From Spiroplasma endosymbiont of Amphimallon solstitiale (lineage in GTDB: Bacteria; Bacillota_I; Bacilli_A; Mycoplasmatales; VBWQ01): a DNA stretch of 64,000 bases. Shown in pieces: positions 44,301 to 53,638 of this stretch. Numbering within the stretch: position 1 is the first letter of the stretch; each line of letters opens with the position of its first letter. The translations under genes and the position numbers were made by a program. A model generated the notes under the pieces. It saw only the letters and a program-made list of their open reading frames with translations, had not been told where the DNA came from and did no database searches. Location of the stretch: assembly GCF_964030965.1 (NCBI RefSeq), contig NZ_OZ034999.1, positions 1,054,001 through 1,118,000 on the forward strand. Reading direction: 5' to 3'.

Positions 44301-45734
44301 ATGACTAGAAAGAGTGAGTTACAGATGGCTAAAAAACAAAATATTAATAATAATGATCCAATATCAAAAGCAGTAGATTTATTATTAGAAAATACTGAAG
44401 ATTTAACAACAGTTTTTAAAGAAGGGGGTTTATATAAAGAATTAACAAAACGTTTTTTTAATTATGTAGAAAAGTATGGATGACCAAAAATTATTCATCA
44501 ATTTACACTTAAAATATTATTTTTAATTAAAAATTTGTTAAAAGTAACATTATTTAGTGTAAAAATTCTCTAAAAATAACACTTTATCATGTATCATTAC
44601 TTTTTTACAAAATTAAAGAAACGTTTAGTTGAAAAAATGTTGAATTCTGAAATGCAAAATTATTTAGGATATGAAAAAAATCAACATAGTAATACTGAAA
44701 ATGCTCGTAATGGTACAAGTTCAAAAAAATTAATAACTCAACAAGGTAAAATTGAGATTGATGTACCAAGAGATCGCAATAGTGATTTTACTCCTGTAAT
44801 AGTTGCAAAAAGACAGCGAAGATTTGATGGTTTTGATCAACAAGTGCTTTCACTATATGCAAAAGGTATGACTCTATCTGACATTAGAATGCAGTTACAA
44901 GAGTTATATCATGGTGCTGATATTAGTGAAAGTGTTATTAGTCAAATTACTGATGATGTTATTGATGATGTCAAAGCATGACAAAATCGACCATTAGATA
45001 GCGTTTATCCGATTGTTTATTTTGATTGTATAGTAGTTAAAGTTCGACAAGATAAACGGATTATTAATAAATCAGTTTATATAGCATTAGGAGTTGATTT
45101 AGAAGGTAAAAAAGATGTTTTAGGCTTATGAATTAGTGAAAATGAAGGTGCTAAATTTTGATTAGCTAATTTCACAGAAATGAAAAATCGAGGCTTAAAT
45201 GATATTTTGATTGCTTGTAGTGATAATTTAACAGGCATGTCAGAAGCAATACAAGCAGTTTATCCTAAAACAGAACATCAATTATGCATTGTTCATCAAA
45301 TTCGAAATAGTTTAAAATATGTTTCATACAAACATCGAAAAACTCTAGTTACAGATTTAAAACCAATTTATAGTGCATGTAGTGAAGAACAAGCAATGCA
45401 AGCTTTAGAATCATTTGAAAGTAAATGAAATAAACAATATCCCCAAATTGCTAAATCTTGATATAAAAATTGAGAAAATTTGATGATTTTTATTAGTTAT
45501 CCTGCAGAAATCAAAAGAGTAATTTATACAACAAATGCTATTGAATCTGTTAATAGTCAATTACGAAAAGTTATTAGAAACAAAAAAGCTTTTCCTAATG
45601 ATATGTCAGTTTTTAAAATATTTTATTTAGCAATTGAAAATATAACAAAAAAATGAACATTGCCTATTCAAAATTGAAATACAGCAATTGCTCATTTTAT
45701 GATAAAATTTGAAGACAGAATTAATCTGAACTAG
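44301..45734 (+). pseudogene. IS256 transposase split by a MITE
   Basis: The first 51 codons end at the MITE. The MITE supplies ATG 44589 and the chimeric start MYHYFFTKLK that continues in frame with [11 protein letters not shown] to the natural stop, 381 codons holding all three catalytic acids ([24 protein letters not shown]). The shortened protein lacks only the extreme N-terminus, so partial activity cannot be excluded. Confidence 0.88.
44456..44618 (-). repeat. MITE copy 9 (in IS256 copy 2)
   Basis: 163 bp; target duplication AAACGTTT at 44448-44455 and 44619-44626. Confidence 0.93.
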
Positions 45735-45801
45735 TAACTTTGTAAAACAAAGAAACACAGATTTCTAAAAAGCCTCAATTTAATTAAATAATAAAGTTCT
45801 A

Positions 45802-45832
45802 ATCGCTATTTTCAGAAAATAGCGATTTTTTA
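45802..45832 (+). terminator. Strong terminator after IS256 copy 2
   Basis: ATCGCTATTTTC and AAAATAGCGAT form an 11-bp stem followed by TTTTT. Confidence 0.75.
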
Positions 45833-45932
45833 TTATTTTTTACACATTTTTCGTTTTAAAAATATATACTTTTTCTTGGATATTTTAAAAGTAGAAAAAA
45901 GTATTCAAAAATAATCAAAGGAGAATATAAAT

Positions 45933-46112
45933 ATGTGAAGATCATGTAATGAACTAAGTCAAGCAGATAAAGATAAACATGACAAAGAAGCTAAAGAAAC
46001 AAATAAAGCTTGAGGAGAAAAAAACGAACGTGAAAGAAGAGAAAGAGTTGCTAAATCTTTTGAATCTGAAAAAGCTAATAAACAATCAACTTCAAAAGGA
46101 CCAAAAATATAG
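45933..46112 (+). CDS. 59-residue charged small protein
   Basis: ATG at 45933 behind AAAGGAGAATAT. MWRSCNELSQADKDKHDKE and onward: very rich in Lys, Glu and Arg, predicted to be one long helix. Its own terminator follows (46146-46176). No known family. A good ribosome site and isolated terminator support that it is real. Confidence 0.6.
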
Positions 46113-46145
46113 TAAATCTCAAAAAATGTAAATCTTAAATACTTT

Positions 46146-46176
46146 AAAACTACTCAATTGAGTAGTTTTATTTTTT
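46146..46176 (+). terminator. Palindromic terminator
   Basis: AAAACTACTCAATTGAGTAGTTTT followed by ATTTTTT. Confidence 0.75.
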
Positions 46177-46462
46177 CTTGTAGAATTTTAATGAAAATAT
46201 TTAACGTAAATAAGTGTTAAAATATAAAATAAAAGTGTTATAATAAAATTGTTCTTATTTTTTATAGAACAAAATAATTTTAAAAAATGAATATAAAATT
46301 TAAATATAAACACAAATTTCAAATAACCTTTAAAACTTTTAGTTCCTTATTTTATACAGGAACTTTTTTTGTATAATTTATTTATATAAAATTAATACAT
46401 GTTTTTAACTCACTACTTTAATTTTAAAGTAATTGAGTTTTTATTTTGAAAGGAAAGTTTAG
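46177..46462. other. Intergenic stretch with terminator at 46341-46370
   Basis: AGTTCC and GGAACT flank an A/T loop and are followed by seven T. No gene is seen in the remainder. A related but degenerate copy of this stretch occurs at 42270-42310. Confidence 0.5.
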
Positions 46463-46879
46463 ATGAAAGATAAAAAGAAAGATTTACAAGAAGAAATTGA
46501 AATTTTTGAAAATGAAATTATAAAATTAGATGAAAAAATAAAAAACATAGTTTTAGAAATAGAACCACTACATAAAGAATTAGAATTAAATTTAAATAAA
46601 AAATCAGCTATCAAAAAATACACTTTTTTAAATGTAATTAGTTTTGGATTATTTAATTTTTTAAAAAAGAAAAAATTAAATCACAAAATTAAAGACAATA
46701 ATACAAAAATTAAATATTTGATGCGCGAAATTAGTCATTTTGATGACAAAAAATCACAAATAAAAACTAAAATAATCGAAAAATATAAAAAAATAGTAAA
46801 CATAATTTTTGAAAAGAATATGAAAGAGAATTCTATTAAAAATGATAATAACCAAAAACAAAGAAGTAATTCAATTTAA
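46463..46879 (+). CDS. Coiled-coil protein, 138 residues
   Basis: ATG at 46463 behind GAAAGGAAAG. Two long charged helices with heptad spacing (EEIEIFENEIIKLDEKIKN and KIKYLMREISHFDDKK) around a short hydrophobic turn (LNVISFGLFNFLKKKK) that might touch the membrane. No family recognised. Convergent with the minus-strand operon that ends at 46934. Confidence 0.6.
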   Translation: MKDKKKDLQEEIEIFENEIIKLDEKIKNIVLEIEPLHKELELNLNKKSAIKKYTFLNVISFGLFNFLKKKKLNHKIKDNNTKIKYLMREISHFDDKKSQIKTKIIEKYKKIVNIIFEKNMKENSIKNDNNQKQRSNSI

Positions 46880-46912
46880 AAATTGGAGGTAATGTTTAAT
46901 AAATATTACCAT

Positions 46913-46943
46913 AAACTGCTCAAATGGAGCAGTTTATTTTTCT
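46913..46943. terminator. Bidirectional terminator between convergent genes
   Basis: AAACTGCTC and GGAGCAGTTT around AAAT, with T run on the plus strand; overlaps the stop of the minus-strand gene. Confidence 0.7.
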
Positions 46944-47428
46944 TCTTCAAATTTAACTGTCATATTTTTATCATCAAAAATTGGTTCAATTTTTTTATTC
47001 GAATTATCTGATACATCATGATTATCTATTTTTTTAGTATCAACATTTAAATTTTGTGGTTTTTTATTTAATTCTTTTTCATTTTTTAAATAATATTTTT
47101 TAACCACATCAAAAAGTTCATTATTTAAATTTCCCTCTTTGTACCTTTTTTTAAACTTATAAAAATATTTATAACGTTTATCTAAAACTATTGATTTAAT
47201 TTGATTAAAAAGAGCAAAAGAGTTTTTGCTAGAAAATTTATAATTTTTCTTACCTATTTTTATTAAATTATCACTTACAATATCATTTATTTTAAACTTA
47301 AATTTTTTTCTTTTATAAACAGAAAAAACTAATAATAAAAACAAAATTAATAACACAATAATTATAGACAATCCTATTATTACTCAATACTCTACTGATA
47401 ACTCTAATCATTTAACTAGAAAATTCAT
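46934..47428 (-). CDS. Single-pass membrane protein with charged tail
   Basis: 164 residues from ATG 47428, 12 bases after the HMG-box gene. One strong helix (IIGLSIIIVLLILFLLLVFSV) near residues 17-37, then a long basic then acidic cytoplasmic domain (YKYFYKFKKRYKEGN) with low complexity at the end. No family recognised. Last gene of the partition operon; a membrane anchor for something DNA-bound is conceivable but unproven. Confidence 0.6.
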
Positions 47429-47440
47429 TCTTTAAATCCT

Positions 47441-47713
47441 TTATTTTTTGCTAGTTTTAGCAAGCAAATATCGTTCTTTATCCGCATTAGCTAGCGCTTG
47501 ATATTTTTCTTTTTCAGTTATATCTAATTCAATTCATTTTTCATAAATTTTTTTAACTAATTCTTGCGGTTTTAAATTTGGGTATTTTGTTTTAAAGTCT
47601 GATCTTTGTTCTATAAGAAAAAAGAAATAAGCATTTATTGGTGGTTTCGGAGCATTAGGATTTTTTATTTTTTTAGTTCTTTTAATTTTCTGATTTTTCT
47701 CTGCTTTTGACAT
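47441..47713 (-). CDS. HMG-box DNA-binding protein, eukaryote-like
   Basis: 90 residues, ATG at 47713 with AGGGGG 11 bases upstream. After a basic tail (MSKAEKNQKIKRTKKIK) a full HMG box follows: NPNAPKPPINAYFFFLIEQR (helix 1 with the diagnostic PNAPK-P-NAY-FF), KTKYPNLKPQELVKKIYEKW (helix 2 with Trp encoded by TGA), ELDITEKEKYQALANADKER (helix 3). This is the order found in eukaryotic HMGB and Nhp6 proteins, which bend DNA in the minor groove. Bacterial examples are rare. Compared with HMGB1 there is a single box and no acidic tail. It lies between a MazF-like gene and a membrane protein, behind parA. Confidence 0.85.
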
Positions 47714-47798
47714 ATAAATAAACCCCCTAAGTTTTCTTAATATAATTTTACATGATTTAAAAATTAATTTTGCACATATTGGTTTTTAATAAAGAAAT

Positions 47799-48251
47799 CT
47801 ATCCATGATTACTATTTTTAGATTTAAGATTTTTCAATAAAAAAATTTCATTTTTAAGTTGTTTATTTTCTTGCTGTAATTGGCTTATATTTAATTCTTC
47901 ATCAAAAATTTCTTTATATTGCATTTCAATAATTTTCTTAAAGAAAACACTGTTAGTGTCAAGAGACACTATTCCCCCACGTTCAAATCATAAACTTTTA
48001 ATTAAATTAAAAGGAATAGTAACATGATATATAGGTCGAATATAACCAATTTTATTATTTACAGTAATTTTATAATAATCATCTTTATTTGGTTGAGTTG
48101 ATAATAATTGCACTTTTACATGACTTGGATAAGATTTAATTACTATTGCTGGACGATACTTTTGCTTACCAGTTTCTTTATTAATATCATTAGGAATTTG
48201 AACTTTAATGCCAGTTCCTTTTTGCAATTTTCATCAGTATTTTTGTTGCAT
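47799..48251 (-). CDS. MazF/PemK-like protein with C-terminal coiled coil
   Basis: 150 residues from ATG 48251 (AAAGAAAG upstream). The N-terminal 80 residues resemble the MazF/PemK barrel: KGTGIKVQIP, then YRPAIVIKSYPSHVKVQLLSTQ and a later strand IGYIRPIYHVTIPFNLIKS. MazF family members cut mRNA. A C-terminal helix (NISQLQQENKQLKNEIFLL) is an added coil. No antitoxin ORF lies upstream; instead a small antisense RNA gene does. The identification is tentative, since the catalytic Arg and Thr are not clearly placed. Confidence 0.5.
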
Positions 48252-48290
48252 AATTTGACTTTCTTTCTAAAGTAATGAATAAAGTTATGT

Positions 48291-48319
48291 TTGACAACCT
48301 TTTTAATGTAGTATATAAT
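48291..48319 (+). promoter_or_regulatory. Consensus sigma-70 promoter of the small RNA gene
   Basis: TTGACA at 48291-48296, exactly 17 bases, TATAAT at 48314-48319. A perfect match to the bacterial consensus, rare in this A/T-rich DNA. Confidence 0.9.
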
Positions 48320-48325
48320 ATTATT

Positions 48326-48400
48326 GTTAGTACAGGTAATGCTGTGCAAGAGGGTATAGCCCCCGAGTCGCTTAATCATTTTTGGTTAAGTGTTTTTTTT
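48326..48400 (+). ncRNA. Small RNA gene, about 75 nt, between parA and the MazF-like gene
   Basis: Downstream of the perfect promoter: stem 1 GTACAG/CTGTGC (loop GTAATG), stem 2 GGG/CCC (loop TATAG), then a terminator (CTTAATC / GGTTAAG) ending in eight T. No ORF. Its strand is opposite to the parA-MazF-HMG operon, so the RNA is antisense to the region between parA's end and the MazF start. It could control plasmid copy number, partition or the downstream genes. Not a tRNA: no CCA-type acceptor or anticodon arm. Confidence 0.75.
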
Positions 48401-48411
48401 ATTTTTAACTA

Positions 48412-49188
48412 CTAAATTATTTCTGCAATAAGTTCTTCATATGCTTGTTTTTGACGTCAATAAGTAGGGTTAGTTCAAATTGTATCAAGTTTAACAGTAT
48501 TTTTTGCAAAAGTGTCAGAATGTTTAATTTGTGATTTTAATAATAGTTTTTCTAAACTATCATCTTGTAATCATTTAAAAATAGTAGCACTTACATCATT
48601 ATTTTTAACATTATTTAACAAAATTTTAATTGGTGGTATATCCTTGTTAATGATACGACAAGCCATATTTAAAGTATTTTTTAAATCTAATAATCCTTTA
48701 TAACAACCACCATCATCAGTTAAAGGAACTATAATTAAATCAGAAAGTGTTAAAAAATTTAATGCTAATTCTTGCATAGTTGGTGGATAATCAATTAAAA
48801 CATAATCATAACTATCGAATATTTCTTTATTATTTTGATAAATAACTTCTGCTAATAAAAGTTGTTCTTTTTCATTTGGATAGTTAAGATTTATTAAAGA
48901 TGAAGTTTTATTTAAGTTTTCTCCCCCAACAATAATATTAATATTTTCATATTTTGTTTTTTGCACTATTTGATTTAAAAATATCATTGTTGGTTCTGTT
49001 AAAATTGTTTTTAAGGTTTTATTTTTATTATATTCTGGTTTGCTAAAATTTAAAGTAAGTGTAGCTTGTGGGTCTAAATCAATAAGTAACACTTTTTTAT
49101 TTTCTAAGGCAAGTTTATAAGCGATATTTTTACAAAGAGTAGTTTTTCCAACTCCACCTTTTTTTACTGCAAATGAAATCATTTTCAT
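48412..49188 (-). CDS. parA: ParA-type partition ATPase
   Basis: 258 residues. Deviant Walker A KKGGVGKTTL at residues 8-17, ALLIDLDPQATLTL-type motif (KVLLIDLDPQATL), Walker B region YVLIDYPPTM, and PLTDDGG. This is the small ParA/Soj class lacking an N-terminal DNA-binding domain, typical of plasmids. Starts 3 bases after the CopG-like gene. Its end lies 12 bases from the small RNA terminator of the opposite strand. With the repeats at 49505-49738 it forms a partition cassette. Confidence 0.92.
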
Positions 49189-49190
49189 AA

Positions 49191-49460
49191 CTATTCACTC
49201 TCACTTTCATCAATAATCTTTCCATATCTTTCTTCTAAAATTTCATTCATTAAAGTTGTTAATAACCATTTTTTATTTTGTGCTTCTTCTCTGAATTTTT
49301 TAACTAATATAGAATCACATTTCATTCTTGGCATAAATTCTTCATTTTTAATTTTTTTAAAGTCAGAAGTTTTATTGAAAGAAGCAGAATTAGTAATTAA
49401 TTCTTTAACTCCTTTTGTGTTAATAATTTTTGCTTCATTTTTTTTAGAAATATTTGGCAT
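49191..49460 (-). CDS. CopG/ParB-like partner of ParA
   Basis: 89 residues, ATG at 49460 behind AAAGGGAGAAAG. The basic N-terminus is followed by FMPRMKCDSILVKKFREEAQNKKWLLTTLMNEILEERYGK, where the strand and two helices fit a ribbon-helix-helix fold (CopG/omega type). Such proteins are the centromere-binding partners of small ParA ATPases and repress their own promoter. The palindromic repeats immediately upstream are likely its sites. Confidence 0.65.
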   Translation of the reverse strand: MPNISKKNEAKIINTKGVKELITNSASFNKTSDFKKIKNEEFMPRMKCDSILVKKFREEAQNKKWLLTTLMNEILEERYGKIIDESESE

Positions 49461-49504
49461 TTTATCTTTCTCCCTTTTTATATAATTAAACTTTATGTAC
49501 TTTT

Positions 49505-49738
49505 TATACTTTAAATACTATAATATAATTTAATTAAATTAATTTTATATAAAGTACCTACATACTTTAAAAAGTATTACTAATAATTATTATATACTAA
49601 TTTATTTTTTATCATTAAAATAGTATAAATAACTTATTTTAATAATTTATACTATTTATACTTTAAATACTATAATATAATTTAATTAAATTAATTTTAT
49701 ATAAAGTACCTACATACTTTAAAAAGTATGTAGGTACT
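49505..49738. repeat. Direct repeats and 15-bp palindrome (partition site/operator)
   Basis: A 73-bp unit (49505-49577) with TATACTTTAAATACTATA is repeated at 49657-49729. The second unit ends in a perfect inverted repeat, AGTACCTACATACTT (49705-49719) and AAGTATGTAGGTACT (49724-49738). The place upstream of the CopG-like/parA genes is where plasmids carry the centromere and operator. The remainder of 49461-49832 shows no gene. Confidence 0.75.
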
Positions 49739-49832
49739 AAAAGTTATTTTACAAAATTTAATAAAATAATTTTCAAAAAATATTAGCTGAATTATACTTG
49801 TAAGTGCAAGTAAATAAAATTGCAAAAAATTC

Positions 49833-49995
49833 CTTTAATTTTGTAGAAAAGTAATGATACATGATAAAGTGTTATTTTTAGAGAATTTTTACACTAAATA
49901 ATGTTATTTTTAACAAATTTTTAATTAAAAATAATATTTTAAGTGTAAATTGATGAATAATTTTTGGTCATCCATACTTTTCTACATAATTAAAA
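49833..49995 (+). repeat. MITE copy 10
   Basis: 163 bp; target duplication AAAAATTC at 49825-49832 and 49996-50003; lies between the partition site and an IS30-type transposase gene. Confidence 0.93.
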
Positions 49996-50060
49996 AAAAA
50001 TTCTCATATAAAAATTTCATAATGCTAAATTTAGTTTAGAAAAAAGTAAGGAGTTTTTAT

Positions 50061-50899
50061 ATGAGTTATAAACATCTTGGCATAGATGAAAGAATTTATA
50101 TTGAGAATCAATTGAAATTTAAAGTTAAAATTAGTGAAATAGCTAAAAATCTTAACAGAAGTATTAGTACTATTATTCGAGAAATTAATAGAAATAAAGA
50201 TAATAGTCATTATTTTTCATTAATTGCACAAAATAAAGCTGAAAATCGAAAACAATCACATATTATTTTTCATAAGTTTAAAAATAAAGATTTAGTAAAA
50301 TATGTAGCACAGAAATTACTATTAGGTTGATCACCTGAACAAATTTATGGCAGAATTAAAAATTTTCATAAACAATGAGCAATTAGTTTTAAAACAATTT
50401 ACAATTGAATTTATTTTGGATTACTTGAAAAAATTACTATTAAAAATTTAAGAAGAAAAGGTAAAAAACGAAGATCTCAAGAAAATCGTGGCAAATTCAA
50501 TGGTAAAACAATTAAAGAACGAAATATCAATGTTAATGATCGCATAACTATTGGTCATTGAGAAGGAGATACTATAGTATCATCAAGAGGCAAAAGTAAA
50601 AAATGTTTAATAACTTTAGTTGAAAGAGTATCACGATTTACTTTAGCAATATTAGTTAAAAACAGAACTACTAAAGTTATTAATAAAAATATTAACCATT
50701 ATTTATCAATTCTTCCCAAAAACATTGTTAAAACTATAACATTTGATCGTGGTAAAGAATTTTCAAATTGACAACAACTTGAAAAAAATTTAGATGTGAA
50801 AATTTATTTTGCAAATCCATATTCACCTTGACAAAGAGGTACTAATGAAAATACTAATGGTTTAATTAGAGAAAAATTTCCCAAAAAATTTAATTTTTC
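50061..50899 (+). pseudogene. Second type of IS30 transposase, C-terminus cut by IS256
   Basis: ATG at 50061 after AAGGAG. HTH region SEIAKNLNRSISTIIREINR, then DDE core EGDTIVSS, TFDRGKEF and RGTNENTNGL; all three acids are present, but the last ~30 residues are replaced by the IS256 end at 50900. Distinct from the IS30 at 15207. SpV1-type spiroplasma plectroviruses carry an IS30-like transposase gene of this sort, but no other plectrovirus gene is next to it here. Confidence 0.8.
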
Positions 50900-52229
50900 G
50901 GCAATGTTTAGTAATCTGTGTAACTTACAAAAATAACTATGTTTAATTAATTCTAGTAAATATAATTAAATGACTAGAAAGAGTGAGTTACAGATGGCTA
51001 AAAAACAAAATATTAATAATAATGATCCAATATCAAAAGCAGTAGATTTATTATTAGAAAATACTGGAGATTTAACAACAGTTTTTAAAGAAGGGGGTTT
51101 ATATAAAGAATTAACAAAACGTTTAGTTGAAAAAATGTTGAATTCTGAAATGCAAAATTATTTAGGATATGAAAAAAATCAACATAGTAATACTGAAAAT
51201 GCTCGTAATGGTACAAGTTCAAAAAAATTAATAACTCAACAAGGTAAAATTGAGATTGATGTACCAAGAGATCGCAATAGTGATTTTACTCTTGTAATAG
51301 TTGCAAAAAGACAGCGAAGATTTGATGGTTTTGATCAACAAGTGCTTTCACTATATGCAAAAGGTATGACTCTATCTGACATTAGAATGCAGTTACAAGA
51401 GTTATATCATGGTGCTGATATTAGTGAAAGTGTTATTAGTCAAATTACTGATGATGTTATTGATGATGTCAAAGCATGACAAAATCGACCATTAGAAAGC
51501 GTTTATCCGATTGTTTATTTTGATTGTATAGTAGTTAAAGTTCGACAAGATAAACGGATTATTAATAAATCAGTTTATATAGCATTAGGAGTTGATTTAG
51601 AAGGTAAAAAAGATGTTTTAGGCTTATGAATTAGTGAAAATGAAGGTGCTAAATTTTGATTAGCTAATTTCACAGAAATGAAAAATCGAGGCTTAAATGA
51701 TATTTTGATTGCTTGTAGTGATAATTTAACAGGCATGTCAGAAGCAATACAAGCAGTTTATCCTAAAACAGAACATCAATTATGCATTGTTCATCAAATT
51801 CGAAATAGTTTAAAATATGTTTCATACAAACATCGAAAAACTCTAGTTACAGATTTAAAACCAATTTATAGTGCATGTAGTGAAGAACAAGCAATGCAAG
51901 CTTTAGAATCATTTGAAAGTAAATGAAATAAACAATATCCCCAAATTGCCAAATCTTGATATAAAAATTGAGAAAATTTGATGATTTTTATTAGTTATCC
52001 TGCAGAAATCAAAAGAGTAATTTATACAACAAATGCTATTGAATCTGTTAATAGTCAATTACGAAAAGTTATTAGAAACAAAAAAGCTTTTCCTAATGAT
52101 ATGTCAGTTTTTAAAATATTTTATTTAGCAATTGAAAATATAACAAAAAAATGAACATTGCCTATTCAAAATTGAAATACAGCAATTGCTCATTTTATGA
52201 TAAAATTTGAAGACAGAATTAATTGTACA
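50900..52229 (+). mobile_element. IS256-family element, copy 3, right end missing
   Basis: Left end GGCAATGTTTAGTAATCTG intact. The right end is lost: the sequence leaves IS256 at ACAGAATTAAT, a string also present in the plasmid origin region, so the joint used this short identity. It cannot move by itself. Confidence 0.88.
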
Positions 52230-52241
52230 ATAAATTACTAG
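50970..52241 (+). CDS. IS256-family transposase, complete frame
   Basis: 423 residues, [14 protein letters not shown] to FEDRIN followed by four residues (CTIN-Y) from the origin joint and TAG. Catalytic [19 protein letters not shown] and [14 protein letters not shown] are all in frame when TGA is Trp, as is the C-terminal IENITKKWTLPIQNW. A possible source of transposase for the other copies. Confidence 0.92.
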
Positions 52242-52617
52242 ATTTTTGAATTATAAATAATAGTTTTTACAAAAATATTTATATGAAAAAATAAATTAGC
52301 AATTATTGTCAAAATATTTATATCCGTATATGTTGTAATTAAAAGTTCAAAATTTTGAATTAATTTAATAAATTAAGCATTTATTTTCTGATTTTATACA
52401 TTAATAATAGTTTATTTATTAAAACATTTAAAATTTTTTGTTAATTATTATATATTATTAATACTTATTATATATTATAGACTATCAACTTATCTTTATT
52501 GATTATGGAAATATTTATATGAATTACAACATATACGGATATGAATTACAACATATACGGATATAAATATGATATAATGATTTTATATTTGATAAATAAT
52601 TTAAATGGGGTTAGTTT
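52242..52617. other. Plasmid-type replication origin region, copy 2
   Basis: Reverse complement of 35712-36180: one iteron at 52317-52339 and two inverted ones at 52521-52563, with the same A/T-rich spacer. The first copy has five where this has two, so the array has expanded or shrunk. It leads directly into the complete rep gene. Confidence 0.8.
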
Positions 52618-53574
52618 ATAGCAAATAGTTTAGTAAACCAAAAAGAAAATAAATTTATTAAAAAATCAAATACCATTGTTCGTGCAGTGACAAATGAGTG
52701 TGCTGGAATTATGACTCAAAGGCTATTTAACTTTGCAATTTTAAGTTGAATTGGTAAACTTGATTGAAAGAAAAATGAAAAACATAAATATATGGAGTAT
52801 TGACTTAATGATTTTTGTAATTATTTTGGTATTCAACAACATAAACTTTATGATAAGGTTATTCATAAAAATAAAGAAATGACAGTAATTCAAAAAGAAA
52901 TAGAAATTTTAACTAGTTATAAGTTTTTTTTATTTGATGAAACAAAAGATAAATTTGAGTTTGTAAATTTATTTTTAAGAGGCGGAAATGATCAAGGAAA
53001 ACTTTATTTAGAAGTTCATCAAAGTTTAGTTGCAGAACATTATTTAAATTTAAAATCTGATTATACAAATATTTATTTACCTTATACAAAAGAAGTTACA
53101 AGTAAGTATTCGTTACGTTTATATGAATATTTACGTAGTTATTTGTATATGAATGCTAAAACTAAAAAAACACCAAATTTTAATCATGAATGAGATTTTG
53201 AAAAACTTGCTAAAATATTAAATTTAAGTTTAAAAAGTAGTTATTTTAAACAAATTAATATGTTAAAAACTAGAATTTTAGAAGTGGTGAAAAAAGATTT
53301 AGCAAAAACTGATATTATTTTTTCTTATGAATTAATTAAAGTAGGTAGAAAATTTAGCAAAATAATTTTAAATACGCATTTGGATTTAGAAAAATTTAAT
53401 TCTCAAAGTCCTGAACTTGAAAAAGTACCAACTAGAAAAGAATATAAAAAATATGCAAATAAATCAAAGCTAATGGCAAATAATTTTAAAAAACAAAAAA
53501 GTAACATAATTGAAAAGCAACTTTTAAGTAATGATGAAATTAAAAAAATTATGGAAGATTTTGATAATCATTAA
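52618..53574 (+). CDS. Rep_3-type plasmid replication initiator, ATA in place of ATG
   Basis: 318 residues. Two winged-helix-like halves: NTIVRAVTNECAGIMTQRLF and the conserved YTKEVTSKYSLRLYEYLRSY, then FEKLAKILNLSLKSSYF and SYELIKVGRK, in the Rep_3 (RepA/RepB) order. In the sister copy the start is ATG (35711); here the same codon is ATA, followed in frame by ANSLVNQKEN. ATA may be used weakly under code 4, or translation begins at the ATG at 52711. Iterons lie just upstream. Expected role: binding iterons to open the plasmid origin. Confidence 0.8.
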
Positions 53575-53638
53575 AAATTATTGGAGATATTAATATGCAT
53601 AAAATAATATTATTTAAATAAAACAAAGGAGGTAATTT

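Larger units (their letters stand above)
44231..45776 (+). mobile_element. IS256-family element, copy 2, with MITE
   Basis: Full-length with both ends (GGCAATGTTTAGTAATCTG and TTTCTAAAAAGCCTC). Flanks lack an 8-bp duplication, so one side has been rearranged. Confidence 0.9.

Noticed and set aside
48326-48400. A possible tRNA or tracrRNA
   Set aside because: No acceptor pairing, anticodon arm or repeat complement; there are no cas genes in the window.
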